A DNA stretch of 64,000 bases from VAZQ01 sp963739175 (GCA_963739175.1 CAVTZH010000011.1:682001-746000); one strand, 5' to 3'; positions 53,795 through 62,971 are shown, counted from the stretch's first letter. Translations and numbers: made by a program. Notes: generated from the sequence alone by a model not told the origin.

Positions 53795-54739
53795 ATGATG
53801 CCGGCAAACCGAATCAAGTCTGCCTCCATGATCCTGCCGATCCGGATACTGGCGATGCTGATCGTCCTGGCCGTGGGCGGAACCGCGCTGGCGCAGAGCG
53901 TGGTGGTCTTCGTCAACGGCGATCCGATCACCGCGATCGACATCGAGCACCGCAGCCAATTCCTCGCGCTGACCGGTCAGAAGCAGACCTCCCGCCAGCA
54001 GGTGCTGGATCAACTGATCGACGAGGTCCTCAAGGTGCGCGAGGGCCGGCGCTGGGGCATCGAAACCAGCAATACGGACGTCGACGCCAGCTACGCCAGG
54101 ATGGCGCGCGGGATGAACCGATCCGCCGATCAGTTGACTCAGGACCTCGCGCAAAAAGGCATCAGCGCGAGCACGCTGAAATCGCGGATTCGGGCGGATA
54201 CCGTCTGGAACCAGCTGATCCGCGGCCGTTATCGGGAGCGGCTGCAGCTCTCGGATCAGGAGGTCGTCTCGGCGCTGGCGGCGAAGAACCCCGACGAGCG
54301 CGACGCGGTCGGCTACGAATACCTATTGCGGCCGATCCTTTTCCTGGTGCCGCCGGGCGCCGGCGCGCCCGTTTACGAGGGCCGCAAGCGCGAAGCCGAC
54401 GCCCTGCGCAAGACGTTCAAGGGCTGCACCGAAAGCGTTCCCTCGGTGCGCGCGATGCGCGACGTGGCGGTGCGCGACCAGGTCGTACGCTCCTCGGCCG
54501 ACCTTCCGGAAAACCTGCGCAAGGTTCTCGACAGCGTGCCGGTCGGCGAGTTGACCCCGCCTGAGGTCACCCGCCACGGCATCGAGGTGTTTGCGGTGTG
54601 CTCCAGAAGCGAGAGCAAGACCGATACGCCGGGCCGCCGCAAGGCACGCGAGGACCTGCAGACCAAACGCTTCGAAGAAGAATCCAAGAAGTATCTGCGC
54701 CTGTTGCGCAAGAACGCCATGATCGAACGCGGCAAATAG
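53795..54739 (+). CDS. SurA-type periplasmic chaperone
   Basis: A 314-residue exported protein. A signal (ILPIRILAMLIVLAVGGTALAQ) is followed by the SurA N-terminal chaperone domain (VVVFVNGDPITAIDIEHRSQFLAL, RQQVLDQLIDEVLKVREGRR, VDASYARMARGMNRSADQLTQDL). A strongly diverged, short region follows where parvulin PPIase domains normally sit (VRSSADLPENLRKVLDSVPVGELTPPEV is the recognisable remnant). It would escort outer-membrane proteins such as LptD, encoded just upstream. PPIase activity is doubtful from the sequence. The second ATG (53828) gives a better signal peptide and may be the real start. Confidence 0.8.
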   Translation: MMPANRIKSASMILPIRILAMLIVLAVGGTALAQSVVVFVNGDPITAIDIEHRSQFLALTGQKQTSRQQVLDQLIDEVLKVREGRRWGIETSNTDVDASYARMARGMNRSADQLTQDLAQKGISASTLKSRIRADTVWNQLIRGRYRERLQLSDQEVVSALAAKNPDERDAVGYEYLLRPILFLVPPGAGAPVYEGRKREADALRKTFKGCTESVPSVRAMRDVAVRDQVVRSSADLPENLRKVLDSVPVGELTPPEVTRHGIEVFAVCSRSESKTDTPGRRKAREDLQTKRFEEESKKYLRLLRKNAMIERGK

Positions 54740-54743
54740 GCGG

Positions 54744-55745
54744 ATGGCGCACGTCCTTGCGCTAACGCTCGGCGAGCCTGCGGGTATCGGCCCCGATATC
54801 GCTCTGGAAGCCTGGCGGCGGCGGGCGGACCTGGGCCTCCCGCCCTTCTACATCCTTGCCGATCCCGAATTCCTGCATCGCCGTGCGAAAGAGCTCCGCA
54901 GCGACGTCGCGCTGTCCGTGGTCGAGCCGGCGGCGGCCGCGGCGGCGTTCCGCGATACGCTTCCGGTGGTCGACATCGGCGTGGCCGTAACCGCCCAACC
55001 CGGCAAGCCCGACGACAGCAGCGCGCCGGCCGCGCTTGCTGCCATCCGCCGCGCCGTCAGCGACGTCCGCGCGGGCCTTGCCGCCGCGGTCGTCACCAAC
55101 CCGGTCGCGAAAAGCATCCTGTACCGCTCGGGCTTCACCGAGCCCGGTCACACCGAATACCTCGCCAAGCTTGCCGAAGAAGCGACCGGCGTTCCGGCGC
55201 AGCCGGTGATGCTGCTGTGGTCGCCTGAGCTTGCGGTGGTGCCGGTCACCATCCACCTGCCGCTGAAGGACGTCTTCGCCAAGCTCACGACCGACTTGAT
55301 CGTGGAGACCGGCCGGATCGTGGCGCGCGACCTGCGCAGCCGCTTCGCCATTGCGCAGCCGCGGCTCGCGGTCGCCGGCCTCAATCCGCACGCCGGCGAG
55401 CAAGGCGCGCTCGGCGACGAGGATATCGCCATCGTCCAGCCGGCGGTGCAGCGTCTCCTCGCCGAAGGCATCGACGCCCGCGGTCCGCTCTCGGCCGACA
55501 GCATGTTCCACCAGGCGGCGCGCGCGAGCTACGACGTCGCGCTGGCGATGTATCACGACCAGGCGCTGATCCCGATCAAGACGCTCGCCTTCGACCACGC
55601 CGTCAACGTCACGCTTGGTCTCCCGTTCGTGCGCACCTCGCCCGATCACGGCACCGCCTTCGACATCGCCGGCACCGGCCGCGCCGATCCGTCAAGCTTG
55701 ATCGCCGCGCTCAAGCTCGCGGCGCGGATAGCGTCGCCCAAATGA
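54744..55745 (+). CDS. pdxA: 4-Hydroxythreonine-4-phosphate dehydrogenase
   Basis: A 333-residue metal- and NAD-dependent enzyme of pyridoxal-5'-phosphate synthesis. It has LALTLGEPAGIGPDIALEA, the metal-binding His contexts EPGHTEYLAKLAEEATG and ADSMFHQAARASYDVALAMYHDQALIP, and VNVTLGLPFVRTSPDHGTAFDIAGTG. It oxidises 4-phosphohydroxy-threonine. It starts five bases after the surA stop and overlaps rsmA by four bases (ATGA). Confidence 0.93.
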   Translation: MAHVLALTLGEPAGIGPDIALEAWRRRADLGLPPFYILADPEFLHRRAKELRSDVALSVVEPAAAAAAFRDTLPVVDIGVAVTAQPGKPDDSSAPAALAAIRRAVSDVRAGLAAAVVTNPVAKSILYRSGFTEPGHTEYLAKLAEEATGVPAQPVMLLWSPELAVVPVTIHLPLKDVFAKLTTDLIVETGRIVARDLRSRFAIAQPRLAVAGLNPHAGEQGALGDEDIAIVQPAVQRLLAEGIDARGPLSADSMFHQAARASYDVALAMYHDQALIPIKTLAFDHAVNVTLGLPFVRTSPDHGTAFDIAGTGRADPSSLIAALKLAARIASPK

Positions 55746-56590
55746 GCGCGATCGACGACCTCCCGCCGCTGCGAGAGGTGATCAAACGGCACGATCTGCG
55801 CGCCAAAAAATCGCTCGGCCAGAACTTCCTGCTCGATCTCAATCTTACCGCCCGCATCGCCCGCGCCGCCGGTCCGCTCGATGGCGTGACCGTGCTCGAG
55901 ATCGGTCCCGGCCCGGGCGGGCTCACCCGTGCGCTCCTCGCCAACGGCGCCAAGCGCGTGGTGGCGATCGAGCGCGATGACCGCGCGGTCGCCGCGCTTG
56001 CGGAAATCGCCGAGCGCTACCCGGGCCGCCTCGACATCGTCGCCGCCGATGCGCTGAGCTTCGATCCGCAAACATTGCTGGGCAGCGGGCCCGCGCGCAT
56101 CGTCGCCAACCTGCCCTACAACATCGCGACCGCGCTGCTGGTCGCCTGGCTGACCACCGAGCCATGGCCGCCGTGGTTCGACCGGCTGGTGCTGATGTTC
56201 CAGCGCGAGGTCGCGGAACGCATCACCGCGGCGCCGGGCTCGAAGACGTACGGCCGGCTGTCGGTGCTGGCCGGCTGGCGCACCGAGGCGCGCATCCTGT
56301 TCGACATCGCGCCGTCCGCGTTCGTGCCGCCGCCGAAAGTGACGTCGTCGCTGGTCGAGCTCATTCCGCGCCGCGCGCCGCTGCCCTGCCAATCGATCGC
56401 GCTGCAAAAGGTGACCGAGGCGGCCTTCGGCCAGCGGCGCAAGATGCTGCGGCAGAGCCTGAAATCGCTCGGCCGCGATCCGTTGCCGCTGCTCGCCTCG
56501 GCCGGGATCGAGCCCACCGCCCGCGCCGAGGAAATTCCGGTCGAGGGTTTCGTGCGGCTGGCGCGCCTCCTCGCCGGCCAAGCCACCTGA
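55742..56590 (+). CDS. rsmA: 16S rRNA dimethyladenosine transferase
   Basis: A 282-residue SAM-dependent enzyme that dimethylates A1518/A1519 of 16S rRNA. It has HDLRAKKSLGQNFLLDLN, motif I VLEIGPGPGGLTRALLA, VAIERDDRAVAALAEIA, the catalytic NLPYNIATALL, and LVLMFQREVAERITAAPGSKTYG. The C-terminal VTEAAFGQRRKMLRQSLKS is also typical. Overlap with pdxA suggests coupling. In related genomes gmk usually follows directly; here a receptor gene comes first. Confidence 0.94.
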   Translation: MSAIDDLPPLREVIKRHDLRAKKSLGQNFLLDLNLTARIARAAGPLDGVTVLEIGPGPGGLTRALLANGAKRVVAIERDDRAVAALAEIAERYPGRLDIVAADALSFDPQTLLGSGPARIVANLPYNIATALLVAWLTTEPWPPWFDRLVLMFQREVAERITAAPGSKTYGRLSVLAGWRTEARILFDIAPSAFVPPPKVTSSLVELIPRRAPLPCQSIALQKVTEAAFGQRRKMLRQSLKSLGRDPLPLLASAGIEPTARAEEIPVEGFVRLARLLAGQAT

Positions 56591-56665
56591 CCAATGGCCG
56601 CATGGCGTTTCGCTACGCCAGCACGGTGATATCCTCGGACCGCGTTTGGACCGCTGGAGGCCGCC

Positions 56666-57730
56666 ATGAAGGACCGTCGCGCTGCGCAAAACCGATGGCG
56701 TTGGCTCGCCGCATGCGTCGCGGCGGCGATGTCATTGTTCGATCCGCCGTCACCCGCAGCCGCGCAACCGGCGGCCGATTTCTACAAAGGCAAGACGGTC
56801 AAGATCATCGTCGGCTTCGGAGTCGGTGGTGGCTACGACACCTATGCACGCATGCTCGCTCCCTACCTCCGCGAGGTGCTGCAAACGACCGTGATCGTTG
56901 AGAACCAGCCAGGCGCGGGCGGCATGTCAGCGCTCAATCGGCTCTATCAGGCGCAGCCCGACGGACTGCAGATGATGCTGGTCAGCGGCATTGCCGCCAC
57001 CATGGCGCAACTGGTTGAGCAGCAGGGCGTCGCCTACGACCTGAGCAAGGTCGGCCACCTCGGTATCGTCAGCGCCTCGCCGTGGCTATGGGTCGGACAG
57101 CCGAACAATCCGGCCATGACCAGTCCGGCCGATGCCATGAAATCGGGCGTCACGTTGAACTGGGGAGCATCCGGACTGATCGACGGGACCGCCGACGGCG
57201 GCGCCATCACCTGCACGGTGCTCAAGCTCAATTGCAAGATCGTGCTCGGCTACAAGGGCACCGCCGACATCGCGCTCGCCATCGAGCGCAAGGAAATGGA
57301 CGCGCTGTATGTCTCCGACACGTCGGCAAACCTCTATGTCCGGTCCGGACAGAACCGCGCGATCGCGACCATGGCGCGCAACAGGTCGCAGTTCTTCCCG
57401 GACACGCCGACGATCTTCGAACTGGTCAAGCTCACGCCCGAGCAGGAATGGTGGTTCGACTTCCGCTCGACGCTCGACGCGCTCGGCCGCGTCCTGGTCA
57501 CGACCCCGGGCGTGCCGCCGGACCGCCTCGCCTTCCTGCAGGACGCCGTCGGCAAGATTGTGAAGGACAAGAAGCTCCTGGCGGAAGCCGAGAAATCGCA
57601 GCGCTACATCGTCTACCGCGATCCCAAGGCGGCGCAGCAAGCGATCGAGCGGGTCATCAATGCGCCGACGCCGGCGCAACGGGCCGAGATCAAGCAGATC
57701 GTGCTGCACAAATATGCAGGCGCGCGTTAA
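56666..57730 (+). CDS. Bug/TctC-family periplasmic solute receptor (fifth)
   Basis: A 354-residue receptor. The signal region is WLAACVAAAMSLFDPPSPAAAQ; the mature part opens PAADFYKGKTVKIIVGFGVGGGYDTYAR with ENQPGAGGMSALNRLYQ, the family signature. It also has NWGASGLIDGTADGG and GYKGTADIALAIERKEMDAL. CTGGAGG precedes the ATG. It sits between rsmA and the convergent gmk, a place usually free of genes, so it looks like a later insertion. Its TAA overlaps the gmk stop on the other strand (57727-57730). Confidence 0.87.
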   Translation: MKDRRAAQNRWRWLAACVAAAMSLFDPPSPAAAQPAADFYKGKTVKIIVGFGVGGGYDTYARMLAPYLREVLQTTVIVENQPGAGGMSALNRLYQAQPDGLQMMLVSGIAATMAQLVEQQGVAYDLSKVGHLGIVSASPWLWVGQPNNPAMTSPADAMKSGVTLNWGASGLIDGTADGGAITCTVLKLNCKIVLGYKGTADIALAIERKEMDALYVSDTSANLYVRSGQNRAIATMARNRSQFFPDTPTIFELVKLTPEQEWWFDFRSTLDALGRVLVTTPGVPPDRLAFLQDAVGKIVKDKKLLAEAEKSQRYIVYRDPKAAQQAIERVINAPTPAQRAEIKQIVLHKYAGAR

Positions 57731-58389
57731 AGCTTGGCCTGCAGATCGCGGACGAAGGCGGAGAGCCCGGTCTGCCGCTCGCGCTTGAGCCGTTCGGCGG
57801 CGAGGATCGCGCGCACCTCGGCGAACGCCTGCGCGACTTTCTTGTTGGTGACCACGTAGTCGTATTCGGCCCAGTGGCTCATCTCGTCGGCCGCCTTCGC
57901 CATGCGCGAGGCGATCACCGCGTCGGAATCCTGCGCCCGCGTTCGCAACCGCTTCTCGAGATCGGCCGCCGACGGCGGCAGCACGAAAATCGTCGCCACA
58001 TCGGCTTCGACCTTCTCGCGCAGTTGCTGTGTGCCCTGCCAGTCGATGTCGAACAGCACGTCGCGGCCCGCGGCCAGCGCCCGCTCGACCGGCGCGCGCG
58101 GCGTACCGTAGAGATTGCCGAACACCTCCGCCCATTCGAGCAGCTCGCTGTTCGCGACCATCTTCTCGAATTGGGGCTTCTGGATAAACAGATAATCGCG
58201 GCCGTGCTTCTCGCCGGCGCGCCGCGGACGCGTCGTCACCGACACCGACAGCTCCACCGACTTGTCGGCCTTCAGCAGCATGCGCGACAGCGTGGTCTTG
58301 CCGGCGCCCGACGGCGACGACAGCACCAGCATGAGGCCGCGGCGCGCGATCCTGCGCGCGGCGCGCTTGCCGGCGCGCTTAGCTACCAT
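57727..58389 (-). CDS. gmk: Guanylate kinase
   Basis: A 220-residue enzyme that converts GMP to GDP. The P-loop is LVLSSPSGAGKTTLSRML; the GMP-binding region is SVTTRPRRAGEKHGRDYLFI with FEKMVANSELLEWAEVFGNLYGT and FDIDWQGTQQLREK; the lid is LEKRLRTRAQDSD. It has a basic N-terminal extension (MVAKRAGKRAARRIARRG). It follows yicC on the same strand after 44 bases. The two genes are usually together in Alphaproteobacteria. Confidence 0.93.
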   Translation of the reverse strand: MVAKRAGKRAARRIARRGLMLVLSSPSGAGKTTLSRMLLKADKSVELSVSVTTRPRRAGEKHGRDYLFIQKPQFEKMVANSELLEWAEVFGNLYGTPRAPVERALAAGRDVLFDIDWQGTQQLREKVEADVATIFVLPPSAADLEKRLRTRAQDSDAVIASRMAKAADEMSHWAEYDYVVTNKKVAQAFAEVRAILAAERLKRERQTGLSAFVRDLQAKL

Positions 58390-58433
58390 GCGCTTTGCTC
58401 CCTGCGCGTCGTCGTGCGTGCCCCCGCCATCCG

Positions 58434-59327
58434 CTATTCCAGATTCTGCACCTGCTCGCGGAACTGCTCCACGACGGTCTTGAGCTCGAGGCCGATATTG
58501 GTGAGCTCCACGTCGTTCGACTTGGAGCAGATCGTGTTGGCCTCGCGGTTGAACTCCTGCGCCAGGAAGTCGAGCCGGCGGCCGACCGCGCCGCCGTCGG
58601 CGATCAGCTTGCGTCCCTGCGCGACATGCGACGCCAGCCGGTCGAGCTCCTCGCGGATATCGGCCTTGCTGGCGATCAGGATCGCTTCCTGGTGCAGCCG
58701 GTCGGGATCGAAGCGCTCGGATGCGCCGAGCAGCGTCGCGATCTGATCCGCAATGCGCGCCTTGATCGCTTCCGGCTTCCGTCCGGGCACCGCTTCCGCG
58801 CGCGCCGACAAGGACGCGATCTCTGCGAGACGTTGCGACAGGATCTGGCCGAGCGTCGCGCCTTCGCGGCGGCGCATGTCGGCAAGCTCGGCCAGCGTCG
58901 CCTGGAAGCCGGCGACCACGGCCGCTTCCGCGGCCAGACGGTCCTCCTCGCGCTCGTCCTCGTCGACGACTTCGATCACGCCCTTGAGCGAGAGGATGCC
59001 GTCGATCTGCGGCGGCGCGGCCTCGATGCGGCCGGCGACGTTCTTGATGGTCGCGAGCACCGCCGCGAGCACCGGCTCGTTGACCCGCACCACCGGCGCG
59101 ACGCCTTCGCGCTTGGCAGTGAGCGTGCCGTAGACCGTTCCGCGCGCCAGGACTTCGGCGGCGCGGTTGCGCGCCGGCACTTCGACGGCGTCCCATCCCG
59201 GCGGCAGCCGCAGCCGCAGATCGAAGCCTTTGGCGTTGACCGACTTGAGCTCCCAGGCCCAGGCGTAGGCGCCGCACACGCCCTGCCCGCGTGCGAATCC
59301 GGTCATGCTCGAGAGCGCCATCGGCAA
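58434..59327 (-). CDS. YicC/YloC-family endoribonuclease
   Basis: A 297-residue protein with the YicC N-terminal signature ALSSMTGFARGQG and the WELKSVNAKGFDLRLRLPPGWD segment. The DUF1732 C-terminal region is RLDFLAQEFNREANTICSKSND, ending LELKTVVEQFREQVQNLE. YicC proteins are Mn-dependent endoribonucleases that take part in RNA turnover and stationary-phase survival. An ATG six bases after the first (giving MALSSMTG) is the more usual start. It lies between mltG and gmk. Confidence 0.9.
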   Translation of the reverse strand: MPMALSSMTGFARGQGVCGAYAWAWELKSVNAKGFDLRLRLPPGWDAVEVPARNRAAEVLARGTVYGTLTAKREGVAPVVRVNEPVLAAVLATIKNVAGRIEAAPPQIDGILSLKGVIEVVDEDEREEDRLAAEAAVVAGFQATLAELADMRRREGATLGQILSQRLAEIASLSARAEAVPGRKPEAIKARIADQIATLLGASERFDPDRLHQEAILIASKADIREELDRLASHVAQGRKLIADGGAVGRRLDFLAQEFNREANTICSKSNDVELTNIGLELKTVVEQFREQVQNLE

Positions 59328-59424
59328 CCTGCGAAGAAAGAATCCGGCCTGGATTCGGAATGTGGCGCGACCTTAACGGCGCGCCTTGCGCGTCACAAGT
59401 CCGGCGCACTGGCCGGCCGGATTG

Positions 59425-61137
59425 CTACGGCTGCTGCTGCTGTTGCGCCTTCTTCCCCGGGGCGTTCTTGCGCTTGGGTGTCGCCTTGGGCGCGGCGGGC
59501 GTGGTGCCCCCCGTCTCCCGCGGCGGCTCGGGCGTGCCGCCCTGCTCGATCGTGCGCAAGCGCGCGACGTTGCGCAGGTGCTGATCATAGGTCTCGGCGA
59601 ACGCGTGGCCGCCGGTGCCGTCGGCGACGAAATAGAGCTCCTTGGTGCGCGCCGGATTGGCCGCGGCCTCGATCGACGCGCGGCCGGGATTGGCGATCGG
59701 CCCGGGCGGCAGCGCATCGATGATGTAGGTGTTGTACGATGTCGGCCGCTCCAGGTCGGCGCGCGACAGCGGACGGCCGAGCGTGCCCTTGCCCGGCGCC
59801 AGGCCGTAGATCACGGTCGGATCGGTCTGCAGCCGCATCTTCTGCTTGAGGCGGTTGGCGAACACGGCGGCGATGCGCGTGCGCTCCTCGGGCCGGCTGG
59901 TTTCCTTCTCGATGATCGACGCAAGGATGATGAGCTGCTCGGGCGTGCGCAGCGGCAGGTCGCGGCTGCGCCGCTCCCACGCCTCCTTCACGACCTGCTG
60001 CTGCGCCTGCTGCATCCGCTGCACCGCCTGCTCGCGGGTGTCGCCGCGCCGGAAGGCGTAGCTGTTCGGCAGCATGCTGCCCTCGCGCGGCGTGTCTTTG
60101 ATCGTGCCGGTGAGAATCTGACTGTCCAGGAGCCGCGCGGCGATCTGCTCCGACGTCAGCCCCTCGGGGATCGTGAGGAGGTGCTGCACGACCTTGCCTT
60201 CGACCAGGGTCTCGACAACGTCGCGCACGCTCGCGCGCTTCTGGAACAGATACTCGCCGGACTTGAGATCGCTCCAGGCCTTGAGCATTGCAACGCCGCC
60301 AATGAAGACGAGCTTGTGCTCATCGACGACTCCCTCGCGCTGCAGGACTTCTGCAATGTCGACAACGCGGGCGTTCTTCGGAATGTTGACGATCTTGTCC
60401 GCCTGCAGCGGACCGGGCGCCTCGAACCGCAGCTTGCCGAACACGGCCGCGCCGCCGCCACCGATCACCAGCAGGATCAGCAACGTGAAGATCGCATTGC
60501 CAATGATCACGAGCGGATTGCGGACGCGCTTCGAGCGGCGGGTCGGCACCGGCACGTGTTCCGGCTCCAGGGCGGCGCGCGGGCTGCGCGGCGTAATCCG
60601 TCTGTCCATATTCGGATTGCCGAATCCTTCTGCGCCCCGCCCCGATATGGACGTGTAACCATCACTGACGTCAAGCATTCGCGCCGAACCGGTGCCGGAA
60701 CTTGGCCCCCCTCGCCCGGAAGCCGCCGCACCGGTGAATGCACTCATCGGATCGGTCGTGATCGGCGGCTCGGCCGGCGGCGTCAGGCGATTGTAGACGC
60801 GGTTGGCAGGCGGTGGCGGCTGGCGGCTGCTGCCCGCAGCGCCCGGCAACGGAGATTGCGCGGATGGTGTGCGCGGCGGCGGGCTCGGCGCCGCGCGCGG
60901 CGCGCTTGTTTCGGGTGCGGTCGCGCGCGGTTGCCCTGGCGTCACCACGGGCGGCCTTGCCGTCGGCGTGCGCGCCTTGTCGCTCAACGGCGGATAGGAC
61001 ATCGCGGCCGGGAAGCGGCGGCTCGGCGGATTCGGCGTGGGACTCGATGTCGTCGGCCGTCCGCTCGTGGGTGTCGTCGGCCGCGGCCGCATCGGCCCGC
61101 TGCCATCACCACCTGGAGGCGTCGTTCGCGAATTCAC
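59425..61137 (-). CDS. mltG: Endolytic transglycosylase MltG with a long disordered N-terminal region
   Basis: A 570-residue protein. Residues 1 to about 205 are Pro/Thr/Ser-rich and without predicted structure. A membrane helix follows (PLVIIGNAIFTLLILLVIGGGG, about 212-233), then a LysM-like and YceG catalytic domain: IVNIPKNARVVDIAEVLQ, LTIPEGLTSEQIAARLLDS, ILASIIEKETSRPEERTRIA (catalytic Glu), VIYGLAPGKGTLGRPLSR, YNTYIIDALPPGPIANPGR and LYFVADGTGGHAFAETYDQH. It cuts glycan strands in the periplasm to set chain length. The tail is Lys/Gln-rich (QQQQQP). The start is a GTG with GGGGAC upstream. The long cytoplasmic part may scaffold other cell-wall proteins (inference). Confidence 0.9.
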   Translation of the reverse strand: MNSRTTPPGGDGSGPMRPRPTTPTSGRPTTSSPTPNPPSRRFPAAMSYPPLSDKARTPTARPPVVTPGQPRATAPETSAPRAAPSPPPRTPSAQSPLPGAAGSSRQPPPPANRVYNRLTPPAEPPITTDPMSAFTGAAASGRGGPSSGTGSARMLDVSDGYTSISGRGAEGFGNPNMDRRITPRSPRAALEPEHVPVPTRRSKRVRNPLVIIGNAIFTLLILLVIGGGGAAVFGKLRFEAPGPLQADKIVNIPKNARVVDIAEVLQREGVVDEHKLVFIGGVAMLKAWSDLKSGEYLFQKRASVRDVVETLVEGKVVQHLLTIPEGLTSEQIAARLLDSQILTGTIKDTPREGSMLPNSYAFRRGDTREQAVQRMQQAQQQVVKEAWERRSRDLPLRTPEQLIILASIIEKETSRPEERTRIAAVFANRLKQKMRLQTDPTVIYGLAPGKGTLGRPLSRADLERPTSYNTYIIDALPPGPIANPGRASIEAAANPARTKELYFVADGTGGHAFAETYDQHLRNVARLRTIEQGGTPEPPRETGGTTPAAPKATPKRKNAPGKKAQQQQQP

Positions 61138-61337
61138 GATCAGTCCCCAACGCCCTCGACGCTAAACACCCCGAACGCCACCCACCGCAGCCCGCCGCCC
61201 AGTCCGGCAAGCTCAACCGTCGCCGATGCTCGCAGTCTTTTGGCTTACGCACCACCAAAATTTCTGCGCGGCGATCGTCCCCCACAGACAAGGTAGAAGT
61301 GAATATGGCGAAAGCGGGATCGCTAGTGATTTAGCGT

Positions 61338-62603
61338 TCAGCCGTTGAGGCGACGGAAGACCAGCGACGCATTGGTGCCGCCAAAACCAAACGAATTCGA
61401 GAGCACGAGGTCGATTTTCCGCTTTTTCGATCGGTGCGGCACCAGATCGATCGCGGTCTCTACCGAAGGGTTGTCCAGATTGATGGTGGGCGGTGCGATG
61501 CCGTCGCGCATGGCGAGGATCGAGAAGATCGCCTCCACCGCGCCCGCCGCGCCCAGCAGATGTCCGATCGAGGACTTGGTCGACGACATGCTGATGTGCG
61601 CCGCATCATTGCCGACCAGGCGCTGCACCGCACCAAGCTCGATTTCGTCGCCGAGCGGCGTCGAGGTGCCGTGCGCGTTGATGTAATCGACCTCCGCAGG
61701 CGAAATGCCGGCGCGGGCGAGCGCCATCTTCATGCAGCGGAACGCACCGTCGCCGTCTTCCGCCGGGGCGGTGATGTGATGCGCATCGCCCGACAACCCG
61801 TAGCCGATGACCTCGGCATAGATCCGCGCGCCGCGCTGCTTTGCATGTTCGAGCGATTCCAGAACCACCATGCCGGCGCCCTCGCCCATCACGAAGCCGT
61901 CGCGGTCGCGGTCGTAGGGCCGCGACGCCTTCTCCGGCGTGTCATTGAAGCCGGTGGACAACGCCCGGCACGCAATGAAGCCGGCGACGCCGATCCGCGA
62001 GATCGGCGATTCCGTGCCGCCCGCCACCATCACGTCGGCGTCACCGAGCGCGACCATGCGCGAAGCATCGCCGATCGCGTGGGCGCCGCTCGAGCACGCG
62101 GTCACCACCGCGTGGTTCGGGCCGCGCAGCCCATGCTCGATCGAGACATAGCCGGACGCCAGATTGATCAGGCGCCCCGGAATAAAGAACGGCGAGACGC
62201 GCCGCGGCCCGCGCTCCTTCAAGACGAGCGACGTTTCGGCGATGCCGGTCAGGCCGCCGATCCCGGAGCCGATCAGCACACCGGTCGCGATCTGATCGTC
62301 CCGGCTCTCGGGGTTCCAGCCGGCATCCTTAAGCGCCTGGGTCGCCGCGCTCATGGCGAAGATGATGAAGTCGTCGACCTTGCGCTGCTCCTTCGGCTCC
62401 ATCCATTGGTCGGCATTGAAGCTGCCGTCGGAACCGTCGCCGCGCGGCACCTGGCAGGCGATCTTGGTCGCGAGATCGGAGACATCGAATGTCTCGATCC
62501 GGCGCGCGCCGCTCTTGCCGTCGATCAGACGCTGCCACGTGGCTTCGACGCCGCATGCCAGCGGCGTCACCATTCCGAGCCCTGTGACGACCACACGCCT
62601 CAT
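61338..62603 (-). CDS. fabF: Beta-ketoacyl-ACP synthase II
   Basis: A 421-residue condensing enzyme of fatty-acid elongation. The N-terminus is MRRVVVTGLGMVTPLACGVE. The active-site Cys is in VVTACSSGAHAIGDAS, and the two His are in INAHGTSTPLGDEIEL and TKSSIGHLLGAAGAVEA. It also has FGFGGTNASLVF near the end. I chose the ATG at 62603 with GAGGGA eight bases upstream; the longer open frame is not needed. It follows acpP on the same strand after 128 bases. Confidence 0.95.
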   Translation of the reverse strand: MRRVVVTGLGMVTPLACGVEATWQRLIDGKSGARRIETFDVSDLATKIACQVPRGDGSDGSFNADQWMEPKEQRKVDDFIIFAMSAATQALKDAGWNPESRDDQIATGVLIGSGIGGLTGIAETSLVLKERGPRRVSPFFIPGRLINLASGYVSIEHGLRGPNHAVVTACSSGAHAIGDASRMVALGDADVMVAGGTESPISRIGVAGFIACRALSTGFNDTPEKASRPYDRDRDGFVMGEGAGMVVLESLEHAKQRGARIYAEVIGYGLSGDAHHITAPAEDGDGAFRCMKMALARAGISPAEVDYINAHGTSTPLGDEIELGAVQRLVGNDAAHISMSSTKSSIGHLLGAAGAVEAIFSILAMRDGIAPPTINLDNPSVETAIDLVPHRSKKRKIDLVLSNSFGFGGTNASLVFRRLNG

Positions 62604-62731
62604 CAGCGGTCCCTCAAAGCCATCCGTGATCTTAGCGCAATTATAGCGCCCTGACGCCATCAAGCGCCAAGACCATCAAGACCATAACGTCGGAGATCAG
62701 TTTTCGATGCTGCGCAGCGAAAGCGGAAGGA

Positions 62732-62971
62732 TCAGCTTTTTGCGTTCTTTTCGAGGAACTTCACCGCATCGCCCACCGTCAGGATGGTTTCAGCGGCATC
62801 GTCCGGTATCTCGCAGCCGAACTCTTCTTCGAAGGCCATGACGAGCTCGACGGTGTCGAGACTGTCGGCACCGAGATCGTCGATAAAGCTGGCGCCCTCG
62901 GTCACCTTTTCGGCTTCCACGCCGAGGTGCTCCACGACGATCTTTTTTACCCGCTCGCCAATGTCACTCAT
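62732..62971 (-). CDS. acpP: Acyl carrier protein
   Basis: A 79-residue acidic carrier. The phosphopantetheine Ser is in DDLGADSLDTVELVMAFEEE. It opens MSDIGERVKKIVVEHLG and ends FLEKNAKS, as in other Rhizobiales. It shuttles acyl chains between FabG, FabF and related enzymes. It lies between fabG (246 bases upstream) and fabF. The gap upstream probably carries its own strong promoter, as in E. coli. Confidence 0.96.
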   Translation of the reverse strand: MSDIGERVKKIVVEHLGVEAEKVTEGASFIDDLGADSLDTVELVMAFEEEFGCEIPDDAAETILTVGDAVKFLEKNAKS

